6,003 nt of DNA. It comes from Piscirickettsiaceae bacterium (GTDB lineage Bacteria > Pseudomonadota > Gammaproteobacteria > Thiomicrospirales > Thiomicrospiraceae). The position numbers and the translations under genes are program-made. Below the pieces are notes generated by a model that ran no database searches, had not been told where the DNA came from, and worked only from the letters and a program-made list of their open reading frames with translations. Every line of letters starts with the position of its first letter. Position 1 is the stretch's first letter. The DNA lies in the NCBI GenBank assembly GCA_021767305.1, contig JAASTL010000075.1, forward strand, positions 1 through 6,003, read 5' to 3'. Below are positions 1-5,604 of this stretch, one piece after another.

Positions 1-552
1 AAGGTTAAACACTTCACCGGTTAATGAATACGCGAGGGGTGTTAGTAAGACAATTTGCTTGGCTTCAAGACAACTCCGGATGTCGTCAACATTCACTTTT
101 CGAAGTTTGCCCGTATGCTGATAGTCAATACCATCAATTACACCTTTTGGTTGAGCAATCACCCAGTTTCCAGAAACAATGCTTAATGGCTGGGTTTGTT
201 GGTGACTGGTCGCACAGAAAATGGCTTCAAGCTGACTACGAACTTGACCGATGGTTTGTTGAAAAGTCGGAAGAATCTCGGATGGCGTCACACGACAACC
301 TTTGGACTCTTGCCATTTTATATTTTGCGCTTCAAGTGCTTGGTTGATTTGCAGTGTTGCTCCCATTGCTAAAACTAAATTGATATTTAAGTTATGCAAT
401 AGCGTAATGTCGCTGGCAAGTTGCACTAATTGTTGTTGGTTATCCAAAAGTTCTCCCGGCAAATAGAGCACAATGGTTTTGCCGCGATGCTGCTCAATGT
501 AATGTGAGGATTGACGCAGGCTTTGGATAAAATCTAATTCAGATTGCTTCAT
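1..552 (-). CDS. argA: N-acetylglutamate synthase (amino-acid N-acetyltransferase), 5' part, truncated by window edge
   Basis: ArgA makes N-acetylglutamate from glutamate and acetyl-CoA, the first step of arginine synthesis in the cytoplasm. On the minus strand an ATG at 552-550 opens a frame with no stop down to base 1, giving 184 residues of a protein that in E. coli has about 443. The reading follows E. coli ArgA closely. It has the N-terminal helix with HYIEQHRGKT (about residues 17-26), LPGE at about 31-34, SDITLLHNLNINLVL (about 47-61), VSGNWVIAQPKGVIDGIDY (about 122-140), HTGKLRKV, and LTPLAYSLTGEVFNL at the end of the visible part. This is the amino-acid-kinase-like half; the GNAT acetyltransferase half lies outside the window. 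An in-frame TAA at 579-577, with no other usual start codon after it, makes this ATG the only normal start. There is no evident Shine-Dalgarno sequence before it. The gene is divergent from ilvD. The usual G(A/S)RPQI loop reads GATLQI here, a small departure. Confidence 0.93.
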   Translation of the reverse strand, partial: MKQSELDFIQSLRQSSHYIEQHRGKTIVLYLPGELLDNQQQLVQLASDITLLHNLNINLVLAMGATLQINQALEAQNIKWQESKGCRVTPSEILPTFQQTIGQVRSQLEAIFCATSHQQTQPLSIVSGNWVIAQPKGVIDGIDYQHTGKLRKVNVDDIRSCLEAKQIVLLTPLAYSLTGEVFNL

Positions 553-567
553 GAATATGCGAAAATA

Positions 568-585
568 AACGATTAATTATTCGTT
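568..585. promoter_or_regulatory. Candidate ARG box (ArgR operator) at the argA start site
   Basis: The 18 bases AACGATTAATTATTCGTT form a near-perfect dyad. They match the enterobacterial ARG box pattern (form AATGAATAATTATTCATT) at 15 of 18 positions by hand count. The site lies immediately downstream of the predicted argA -10 box and covers the expected start of transcription. That is where an arginine-bound ArgR hexamer would block initiation. argA is a known ArgR target in E. coli. ArgR binds paired boxes in many promoters and only one clear box is seen here. AT-rich dyads can occur by chance, so this remains a prediction. Confidence 0.5.
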
Positions 586-586
586 A

Positions 587-615
587 AGTATAACAGTCAT
601 AGTCCGAAGTGCGAA
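587..615 (-). promoter_or_regulatory. Predicted sigma70-type promoter of argA (extended -10)
   Basis: On the minus strand there is a -35-like TTCGCA (615-610, 4 of 6 to consensus), a 17-bp spacer, and a -10 box TATACT (592-587, 5 of 6). The -10 box is preceded by TG one base upstream (595-594), which makes it an extended -10. Transcription would start near 580, giving an argA leader of roughly 28 nt. The opposite strand of the same segment reads TATAAC at 589-594, a possible -10 for ilvD, but no good -35 accompanies it. Prediction from sequence only. Confidence 0.6.
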
Positions 616-661
616 ACACAATCACAGTGCCGCTTCTGACGAATACTCAAGGAGCCTAAGA

Positions 662-2575
662 ATGCCTCAATATCGTTCAAAAACCAGTACTCATGGCCGT
701 AATATGGCCGGCGCACGTGCGCTTTGGCGTGCCACTGGAATGCAGACTGAAGATTTTGGTAAGCCAATTATCGCGGTGGCAAACTCATTTACTCAGTTTG
801 TGCCGGGTCACGTTCATCTAAAAGATATGGGTCAATTAGTTGCTCGAGTAATTGAAGAAGCTGGCGGTGTTGCCAAAGAATTTAACACTATCGCGGTGGA
901 TGACGGGATTGCAATGGGGCACGATGGGATGCTGTATTCCTTGCCTTCGCGTGATTTGATTGCCGATTCTGTTGAATATATGTGTAACGCGCACTGTGCA
1001 GATGCATTGGTCTGTATTTCTAACTGCGACAAAATCACTCCAGGAATGATGATGGCTTCCATGCGTCTGAATATTCCAACAATTTTTGTGACCGGTGGTC
1101 CAATGGAATCCGGCAAAACCGTTCTAGGCGGTGAAGCCATTAAGCTGGATTTGGTGGATGCGATGGTTATGGCCGCAGACAGTGGTTGTTCGGATTCTGA
1201 CGTTGAAGAAGTGGAAGTCTCCGCTTGCCCAACTTGTGGGTCATGCTCGGGGATGTTTACCGCCAACTCTATGAATTGTTTGGCAGAAGCGCTAGGAATG
1301 GCGCTACCTGGAAATGGTTCAACTTTGGCAACGCATGCAGACCGTAAGCACCTTTTTGAAGAGGCGGGTCGTCGTATTGTTGAAATTGCCAATGAGTACT
1401 ATGAAAAAGACAATGAAGACGTTTTGCCACGTTCAATTGCGACTTACGAAGCGTTTGAAAACGCGATGGCTTTAGATGTTGCAATGGGTGGCTCAACCAA
1501 TACGGTTCTTCACTTATTGGCGATTGCAAAAGAAGCAGGCGTGAACTTTACCATGGCAGATATGGATCGAATTTCCCGTCAGATTCCATGTTTGGTTAAG
1601 GTTGCACCGAATTCGAAAATCTTCCACATGGAAGATGTGCACCGTGCCGGTGGGATTATGCGAATTTTAGGTGAGTTAGATCGTGGTGGATTAATCAATC
1701 GTGATGTTCCAACCGTGCATGCTTCGAGTATGGGCGCGGCGATGGATTTATGGGATGTTCGTCGTACCGATGATGAAGCCGTTCATAAATTCTTCCGTGC
1801 AGCCCCTGGTGGTGTTCGTACGACAGAAGCCTTCAGCCAGGATAAGCGCTGGAAAACAACGGATACAGACCCTGTAGAAGGGTGTGTGCGTGATTTAGAC
1901 AATGCGTATACCCGCGATGGTGGCCTTGCCGTACTTTATGGAAATATTGCACTGGATGGTTGTATTGTTAAAACAGCCGGCATTGATGAAAGCATGATGG
2001 AAGTTGAGCAGTTGCAATACACCACCAGTGTTCCGACTTCAACGATTCGTGTGTTTACTGGACCGGTAAGAATTTTTGAAAGCCAAGATGCTGCGGTTGC
2101 GGCTATTCTGGGCGATGAAATTAATAAAGGGGATGTGGTACTGATTCGCTATGAGGGTCCAAAAGGTGGGCCTGGTATGCAGGAAATGCTGTACCCAACG
2201 TCTTATTTGAAATCTAAAGGATTGGGTAAACACTGTGCTCTGCTAACCGATGGTCGTTTTTCTGGCGGAACATCTGGGCTTTCAATTGGACATGCATCAC
2301 CTGAAGCTGCTGAGGGTGGTAATATTGGTTTGGTTGAAGAAGGGGATGTTATTGAAATTGATATTCCTAACCGTACCATTAACGTTCAGTTGACGGATGA
2401 GCAGTTAGCTGAGCGACGTCAAGCAATGGTGGCAAAAGGCAAGGACGCATGGAAACCTGTTGAGGAGCGTACGCGACGAATTACACCTGCATTGCGAGCT
2501 TATGCGGCGATGACAACCAGTGCTGCATTTGGTGCAGTTCGTGATGTTGACCAGATTGAACACAAGAAATTTTAA
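662..2575 (+). CDS. ilvD: Dihydroxy-acid dehydratase
   Basis: IlvD is the cytoplasmic Fe-S enzyme that dehydrates 2,3-dihydroxy-3-methyl-butanoate and -pentanoate to the 2-keto acids that become valine and isoleucine, also feeding leucine and pantothenate. The 637-residue product aligns along its length with E. coli IlvD (616 aa). It has [20 protein letters not shown] at the N-terminus, [13 protein letters not shown] (41-53), the NCDKITPGM motif with Cys122 and Lys124, [19 protein letters not shown] (188-206) with Cys195 as the expected further cluster ligand, [10 protein letters not shown] (275-284), [13 protein letters not shown] (497-509) and [16 protein letters not shown] (529-544). AAGGAG at 649-654 lies 7 bases before the ATG. 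An extra stretch of about 17 residues (about 447-463) before [10 protein letters not shown] is absent from E. coli IlvD and accounts for most of the added length. The gene is divergent from argA; no leader peptide or attenuator is evident upstream. Confidence 0.98.
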   Translation: MPQYRSKTSTHGRNMAGARALWRATGMQTEDFGKPIIAVANSFTQFVPGHVHLKDMGQLVARVIEEAGGVAKEFNTIAVDDGIAMGHDGMLYSLPSRDLIADSVEYMCNAHCADALVCISNCDKITPGMMMASMRLNIPTIFVTGGPMESGKTVLGGEAIKLDLVDAMVMAADSGCSDSDVEEVEVSACPTCGSCSGMFTANSMNCLAEALGMALPGNGSTLATHADRKHLFEEAGRRIVEIANEYYEKDNEDVLPRSIATYEAFENAMALDVAMGGSTNTVLHLLAIAKEAGVNFTMADMDRISRQIPCLVKVAPNSKIFHMEDVHRAGGIMRILGELDRGGLINRDVPTVHASSMGAAMDLWDVRRTDDEAVHKFFRAAPGGVRTTEAFSQDKRWKTTDTDPVEGCVRDLDNAYTRDGGLAVLYGNIALDGCIVKTAGIDESMMEVEQLQYTTSVPTSTIRVFTGPVRIFESQDAAVAAILGDEINKGDVVLIRYEGPKGGPGMQEMLYPTSYLKSKGLGKHCALLTDGRFSGGTSGLSIGHASPEAAEGGNIGLVEEGDVIEIDIPNRTINVQLTDEQLAERRQAMVAKGKDAWKPVEERTRRITPALRAYAAMTTSAAFGAVRDVDQIEHKKF

Positions 2576-2580
2576 TTTTT

Positions 2581-2607
2581 AATGCCAGCAGTACCACTGT
2601 TGGCGTT
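2581..2607 (+). other. Imperfect hairpin after ilvD (weak terminator or processing site)
   Basis: Six bases after the ilvD stop, GCCAGCAGT (2584-2592) and ACTGTTGGC (2596-2604) can pair across an ACC loop with one G-U wobble. Flanking A-T and G-U pairs extend the stem to about 12 bp. The bases after it are GTTTACCC, not a run of T. It is therefore a poor intrinsic terminator on the plus strand, and some read-through into the TerB-like gene 30 bases downstream is likely. Its role is inferred. Confidence 0.45.
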
Positions 2608-2636
2608 TACCCAAAAACTCATTTAGGAGAGTTTTA

Positions 2637-3041
2637 ATGTTTGCAAATCAATTAACTCAGGAACAGCGACAGGTTGTGTTTGACCTAGCTGCGAACTTAG
2701 CGGCTGTAGATAATGAAGTTTCTCCAGAAGAGGAGCAGTACCTAAGAGACTTTAGTCAGGCATTTGGTTTGAATTATGATTTAGATACTTCAGACTTAGA
2801 TATTGATGCTGCTCTAGCGAAGTTAGATTCAAAGAAATCACGAATCATCACTTTGCAAGAGTTGATCAAGTTGTCTTACAAAGATGGTCACTTTGGTAAA
2901 GAAGAGCAGGATAAGGTGTTTTTACTGGCTCAAAAAATGGGTTTGAATAATACTGATTTCTTAATGCGTGTTGAATCATGGGTTCGTCAAGGTTTTGATT
3001 GGATTTATGAAGGCGAGCAAATGTTAGAAGAGAATGATTAA
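2637..3041 (+). CDS. Small acidic TerB-like protein
   Basis: A 134-residue, acidic, predicted all-helical protein without signal peptide or membrane segment. It contains two similar acidic helix-turn elements. The first is AAVDNEVSPEEEQYL (about 22-36) and the second YKDGHFGKEEQDKVFLLAQK (81-100). This D-x-x-(ten or so)-E-E pattern in two halves resembles the TerB / tellurite-resistance-type fold, where acidic residues bind divalent metal; the residues here would be Asp25, Glu31 and Asp83, Glu89. TerB-like domains also occur in DjlA-type co-chaperones and in many stand-alone proteins of unknown role, so tellurite resistance should not be assumed, and no other ter gene is present. AGGAG at 2625-2629, 7 bases before the ATG, supports the start. 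It follows ilvD by 61 bp in the same direction and ends in its own terminator. Family assignment is by eye; the cellular job is unknown. Confidence 0.7.
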   Translation: MFANQLTQEQRQVVFDLAANLAAVDNEVSPEEEQYLRDFSQAFGLNYDLDTSDLDIDAALAKLDSKKSRIITLQELIKLSYKDGHFGKEEQDKVFLLAQKMGLNNTDFLMRVESWVRQGFDWIYEGEQMLEEND

Positions 3042-3069
3042 GTCTTAATCTTGCTTGATACCTTACTCA

Positions 3070-3095
3070 AAGCCCAGTTTATTCTGGGTTTTTTT
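3070..3095 (+). terminator. Intrinsic terminator of the ilvD / TerB-like transcript
   Basis: CCCAG (3073-3077) pairs with CTGGG (3084-3088) around a TTTATT loop and is followed by seven T (3089-3095). Outer A-T and G-U pairs lengthen the stem. It lies 31 bases past the stop of the TerB-like gene. A second small stem, ATCTGA/TCAGAT (3098-3117), follows directly. Confidence 0.88.
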
Positions 3096-3120
3096 GTATC
3101 TGATTTTTAGGTCAGATTAA

Positions 3121-3136
3121 TTTACCGGCCGGTAAA
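3121..3136. repeat. Perfect 16-bp palindrome in the convergent intergenic region
   Basis: TTTACCGGCCGGTAAA is a perfect two-fold symmetric site with a GC-rich core and no spacer. It sits between the two facing terminators with no start codon or promoter of a known gene beside it. The lack of a loop makes an RNA hairpin unlikely; a dimeric DNA-binding protein site is the more natural reading, but no owner is visible in the window. Confidence 0.6.
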
Positions 3137-3164
3137 GAATGTGTTTAGTTGGTATGAAGAAAGG

Positions 3165-3194
3165 CAATAAAAAACCCAGCACAAGGCTGGGTTT
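3165..3194 (-). terminator. Intrinsic terminator of the soxXYZA operon
   Basis: On the minus strand AAACCCAGC (3194-3186) pairs perfectly with GCTGGGTTT (3180-3172) across a CTTGT loop. The T run continues to 3169, then ATTG. It begins 27 bases after the soxA stop codon. Because the stem begins with A3 on both strands, weak plus-strand function is possible, but the T run favours the minus strand. Confidence 0.9.
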
Positions 3195-3221
3195 GACTAT
3201 CGCAATTAAGCAAATAGAGGC

Positions 3222-4052
3222 TTACTGGCGGTAACCTGGACCATTGATTTCCAAGTGGTTTGACATGTAAGCTTGGAAGAATTCTAGATTACGATATTCT
3301 TCACTCTGTGCTTTATATGGCTTAGCACGCATGTTTTTATGACACCCACCATAACGACGGTGTAATGTCCCTAGCTCTTGCCACTTCGCACGGAATACAG
3401 GGAAGTGAGTTGTGTGACCTAGGTTAGGTGAAAGCAAATCTGCACGCGCATAACGACCAGAGTTGTAAGTGTGACATTTCGCACAAGATAGGCCTAATTG
3501 ACCAGTTGGACGAAGGTAGATATCACGACCTTTGTTGAAAGCAGCTTTGGCACCTTCAGAATCGATTTTAACGTTAACTTTCTCGCCACGAGCTTGGTAA
3601 GCAAGATAAGCACTTACTTTCGCCATGTCACCTTTCTTGTACTTGTAAGGTTTTAGGCCAGCGTTTTCACGACAAATATTGATTGCCCATTCAAGTGTAA
3701 CCACTTGTTGGGTTTTTTCATCGAAATACGGATAATGTTGGCGAATGTTTGCAGGATCATCACCAAAGCATTTTTCAAAAACTGCTTTGTCTGCATTGTA
3801 AAGTTCTTCACCAGCATCAACCGAATCTAAATATGGAGGGAATTCTTCTACGGCTTCCCATTGAGCACGTTTATCTTCACTGTAGACATAACCACCGTCT
3901 TTATAATCGTCAAATGCGATTTTAGGACTTTTGGCTTTAAAGAAGTCAACCATTTGTTGACGATCTGTTTCAGGATCTACATTCGAGTTTGCCATTGCAG
4001 TATTGGCACCTACAGATACACCTAGAAGTGCAATTAGTAGTGTTTTTTTCAT
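3222..4052 (-). CDS. soxA: Sulfur-oxidation cytochrome c subunit SoxA (monoheme type)
   Basis: SoxA is the larger subunit of the periplasmic SoxXA c-type cytochrome (L-cysteine S-thiosulfotransferase), which couples thiosulfate oxidatively to the SoxY cysteine. The 276-residue precursor has a Sec signal peptide, probably cut after AMA (residue 21). The only CxxCH haem motif is CAKCH at 190-194. The C-terminal RRYGGCHKN carries Cys237, the expected distal haem ligand and persulfide-bearing active-site cysteine, followed by MRAKPY and SEEYRNLE, both typical of SoxA. The N-terminal half keeps Cys95 (EKCFGDDPANIRQHYPYFDE) and Cys127 (INICREN) but has no haem motif, as in monoheme SoxA proteins where a disulfide replaces the first haem. 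GGAGG at 4063-4059 is 6 bases before the ATG. It is the last gene of the cluster, 105 bp after soxZ, the longest gap in the operon, and a strong terminator follows it. Confidence 0.97.
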   Translation of the reverse strand: MKKTLLIALLGVSVGANTAMANSNVDPETDRQQMVDFFKAKSPKIAFDDYKDGGYVYSEDKRAQWEAVEEFPPYLDSVDAGEELYNADKAVFEKCFGDDPANIRQHYPYFDEKTQQVVTLEWAINICRENAGLKPYKYKKGDMAKVSAYLAYQARGEKVNVKIDSEGAKAAFNKGRDIYLRPTGQLGLSCAKCHTYNSGRYARADLLSPNLGHTTHFPVFRAKWQELGTLHRRYGGCHKNMRAKPYKAQSEEYRNLEFFQAYMSNHLEINGPGYRQ

Positions 4053-4103
4053 TGTAATCCTCCGACCGAGAGCTAGAAATATATTGTTTTTATTTTGAGA
4101 GGA

Positions 4104-4127
4104 GACGCCAATCAGGGGATTGGCGTC
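4104..4127 (-). other. Intercistronic hairpin between soxZ and soxA
   Basis: GACGCCAAT (4127-4119 on the minus strand) and ATTGGCGTC (4112-4104) form a perfect 9-bp stem with a CCCCTG loop. The bases that follow on the transcript (TCCTCTCAAAATAAAAAC) contain no T run, so it is not a standard intrinsic terminator. It may instead protect the 3' end of a soxXYZ message, be a processing site, or act as a partial attenuator, any of which would let SoxYZ be made in excess of SoxA. Structure is seen; function is inferred. Confidence 0.6.
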
Positions 4128-4142
4128 AAGTCATGAAGGTGG

Positions 4143-4161
4143 GTAATTAAAGTTTAATTAC
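4143..4161. repeat. AT-rich 19-bp inverted repeat across the soxZ stop codon
   Basis: GTAATTAAA and TTTAATTAC flank a single central G, a perfect inverted repeat that includes the soxZ stop codon (TAA at 4160-4158). It lies 15 bases upstream (in transcript order) of the GC-rich intercistronic hairpin, so the soxZ 3' end carries two stem-forming elements in tandem. Its low GC content makes a stable RNA stem doubtful. Confidence 0.5.
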
Positions 4162-4469
4162 TTAACTTTGATAGACTGTTCACCAGTTTCACCAGTGTTG
4201 TCTTTTAGAGTTACTTTAACTTCATCACCTTTGTTTGCGTTAACTTTAACAGCCATGTATGGGTTTGCAGAAACCGCACCAGACCATTGAGAGTTAATTG
4301 CAGTCGTACCGTTTACAGATACTTCAACCATGTCGATGTACTTAGCTGGATATGGCTTACCAGTCTTTTTGTTCATACGAACACCAGATTCCATTGGGTG
4401 CTTGATTAGTGCTTTAATCTCAGCAACGCCACCTTTTGATTTGCCACGCATACGGATTTTAATAGACAT
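4158..4469 (-). CDS. soxZ: Sulfur-oxidation carrier subunit SoxZ
   Basis: SoxZ is the cysteine-free partner of SoxY; the SoxYZ heterodimer carries sulfur intermediates between Sox enzymes in the periplasm. The 103-residue product has the usual size and features of the family: MSIKIRMRGKSKGGVAEIKA at the start, LIKHPMESGVR (about 21-31), a lysine-rich turn and YPAKYIDMVEVSVNG, then the late strand VSANPYMAVKVNANKGDEV. It has no signal peptide, as expected, because SoxZ is exported together with SoxY through the Tat system. It contains no cysteine. AAGGA at 4480-4476 lies 6 bases before the ATG. It starts 52 bp after soxY and is clearly in the same transcription unit. Confidence 0.97.
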   Translation of the reverse strand: MSIKIRMRGKSKGGVAEIKALIKHPMESGVRMNKKTGKPYPAKYIDMVEVSVNGTTAINSQWSGAVSANPYMAVKVNANKGDEVKVTLKDNTGETGEQSIKVK

Positions 4470-4521
4470 ATTATTTCCTTCTAAAAATTATTGAATCGTA
4501 AAGTAAAACTGGGGTAGTGGA

Positions 4522-4992
4522 TTAACCACCACATCCACCGATTGTTACTTTAACTTCTTGCTCAGCTTTAAGAAGCTTGCCGCCAGCGTTAACAATAGCG
4601 ATAACGTTCATTGTTTCACCCATTTTGATACGAGTAGAAGCATAACCTACCGCACCAGCACCGAATGTATATTCACAAACCATTGGCATTGGGTTTTTAG
4701 AAGCAAGGATAGAGATAGATTCAACACCAGAGATACCAGCAGCATCTACAGTAACTGGAGTTACCGCACCGTTTTCTGCGATTGCAGGAGCTTTAAGCTT
4801 TACATCACCAGATGCAGTTGCAGCAGAAGAACCGTAAACAGCTGAGATAGCGTCGTCAGTTGATTTTGCTGAGAAAGCTTTTGAGTTCCAATCAGCAGCT
4901 AGAACTGTGCTTGGTGTTAGAAGACCAGCGTTAACAGCAACTGCTGCTGCACCAGTGGCTAGGGTACCTTTAAGGAAAGATCTACGTTTCAT
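4522..4992 (-). CDS. soxY: Thiosulfate/sulfur carrier protein SoxY
   Basis: SoxY is the swinging-arm carrier of the Sox pathway: thiosulfate and later sulfane sulfur are bound to the cysteine of its flexible C-terminus. The 156-residue precursor starts with a twin-arginine signal, RRSFLK at 3-8, an alanine-rich hydrophobic stretch, and a likely cleavage after VLA (about 32-33). It ends in the diagnostic VKVTIGGCGG, with carrier Cys154. The body has the expected Ig-like pattern (SGVESISILASKNPMPMV, then STRIKMGETMNVIAIV). A second cysteine, Cys106, in MVCEYTF is not one of the family's known functional residues. The only SD-like bases, GGGAG (5008-5004), are about 11 bases from the ATG, a long spacing; the Tat motif right after this ATG nevertheless fixes the start. 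It is 42 bp after soxX and 52 bp before soxZ. Confidence 0.97.
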   Translation of the reverse strand: MKRRSFLKGTLATGAAAVAVNAGLLTPSTVLAADWNSKAFSAKSTDDAISAVYGSSAATASGDVKLKAPAIAENGAVTPVTVDAAGISGVESISILASKNPMPMVCEYTFGAGAVGYASTRIKMGETMNVIAIVNAGGKLLKAEQEVKVTIGGCGG

Positions 4993-5034
4993 AAGGTTTT
5001 AAACTCCCGGTTAAGGTTTATGAAAAAAATTAAA

Positions 5035-5412
5035 TTACAGCGTATAGATGTAGTCAACAATTTTGCTGATTTCATCATCCGTTAGAATACCGTGTGATCC
5101 AAACTCCGGCATCATGCTGTTAGGGACTTTAGGCGCATCGGCCGTTCCCCAGATTTTGTCGTACAGCTTTTGCTTGTCAGGATAACGTAATTTCATCGCA
5201 ATAAGCGCTGGACCAATGTTACCTGGTTGAGCACCGTCGCCTGCCATGTGGCATGCTAAACAGTTCCCTTTAGCTCGAGAGAAAGCCAACTTCTTACCTT
5301 CTTCGATAGTAGAAGCGCCTTTTTCAGCAGCCTGGGCGGTTACTGGAGACATTGCTACTGCAGATGAAATCGCTAGAGCTGTCAACAGTTGTTTCACTTT
5401 AGAATTGATCAT
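5035..5412 (-). CDS. soxX: Sulfur-oxidation cytochrome c subunit SoxX
   Basis: SoxX is the small monoheme subunit of SoxXA; it receives electrons released when SoxA joins thiosulfate to SoxY and passes them to a soluble cytochrome c. The 125-residue precursor has a Sec signal peptide with likely cleavage after AQA (residue 28). Haem binding is by CLACH at 51-55, followed by the family pattern GNIGPAL (64-70), LRYPDK, and NSMMPEFGSHGIL (98-110), where Met101 is the probable sixth ligand. The C-terminal LTDDEISKIVDYIYTL is the usual last helix of class I cytochromes. A strong Shine-Dalgarno, AGGAGG at 5424-5419, is placed 6 bases before the ATG. It is the first gene of the soxXYZA cluster and probably sets the transcription unit; 192 bp separate it from the gene upstream. 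Confidence 0.97.
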   Translation of the reverse strand: MINSKVKQLLTALAISSAVAMSPVTAQAAEKGASTIEEGKKLAFSRAKGNCLACHMAGDGAQPGNIGPALIAMKLRYPDKQKLYDKIWGTADAPKVPNSMMPEFGSHGILTDDEISKIVDYIYTL

Positions 5413-5604
5413 TCTTCTCCTCCTAAAAATGTCTTTCGACTATCCCTTATCTAATTATTTGGGATTTATATTTTGAGCTAAGGATTGCTCTTGGTTGGTT
5501 AGCTTACTGGCTAAAAAAACAAACGCAAGCCTTTTGAATACGTTTATCGATAGCAATATTTAATCTGCTCTAAATATTTTTTTATGAATAGGGGTTTATC
5601 TAAA
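5413..5604 (-). other. AT-rich leader upstream of soxX
   Basis: This 192-bp non-coding stretch should contain the sox promoter. It has TATCGATA (5545-5552), an 8-bp palindrome; a short stem TTAGC/GCTAA (5500-5515); and two copies of TTAGATAA in the minus-strand orientation (5603-5596 and 5455-5448) about 150 bp apart. No T-tailed hairpin ends the upstream gene, so read-through from it into soxX is possible. Repeats this short are expected by chance in AT-rich DNA. Confidence 0.4.
5454..5481 (-). promoter_or_regulatory. Weak candidate promoter for soxXYZA
   Basis: On the minus strand TTAGCT (5481-5476, 3 of 6 to the -35 consensus) and AATAAT (5459-5454, 5 of 6 to the -10) are 16 bp apart. Transcription would begin roughly 35 bases before the soxX ATG. 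An overlapping TATAAA (5470-5465) is an alternative -10 but lacks a -35. A weak match is what an activator-dependent sox promoter might show, but it could equally be chance. Confidence 0.25.

Noticed and set aside
24..347. Open frame of 107 codons on the plus strand
   Set aside because: It lies fully antisense to argA, whose minus-strand translation matches ArgA through the whole region; the plus-strand product has no recognisable features.
553..661. Attenuator or leader peptide for ilvD
   Set aside because: The only ATG in the plus-strand leader (555) gives three codons; there is no run of Ile, Val or Leu codons and no alternative hairpins.
832..1529. Minus-strand open frames of 186 and 86 codons
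   Set aside because: Both are antisense to the well-conserved ilvD coding sequence and have no RBS or family-like sequence.
2039..2233. Minus-strand open frame of 64 codons
   Set aside because: Shadow of ilvD; biased composition and no supporting start signal.
2581..2607. Calling the hairpin after ilvD a true intrinsic terminator
   Set aside because: The stem is good, but the following bases GTTTACCC lack a T run, so it is listed only as a weak or processing hairpin.
3154..3234. Tiny plus-strand frame starting MKKGNKKPST, 26 codons
   Set aside because: It runs through the sox terminator and into the soxA 3' end antisense, and has no Shine-Dalgarno.
4558..4845. Plus-strand open frame of 95 codons
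   Set aside because: Antisense to soxY; the product is rich in Ser, Arg and Thr as expected from a reverse reading of alanine-rich codons.
5246..5476. Plus-strand open frame of 76 codons with a hydrophobic end
   Set aside because: Antisense to soxX and its leader; the hydrophobic end comes from reading the RBS region backwards.
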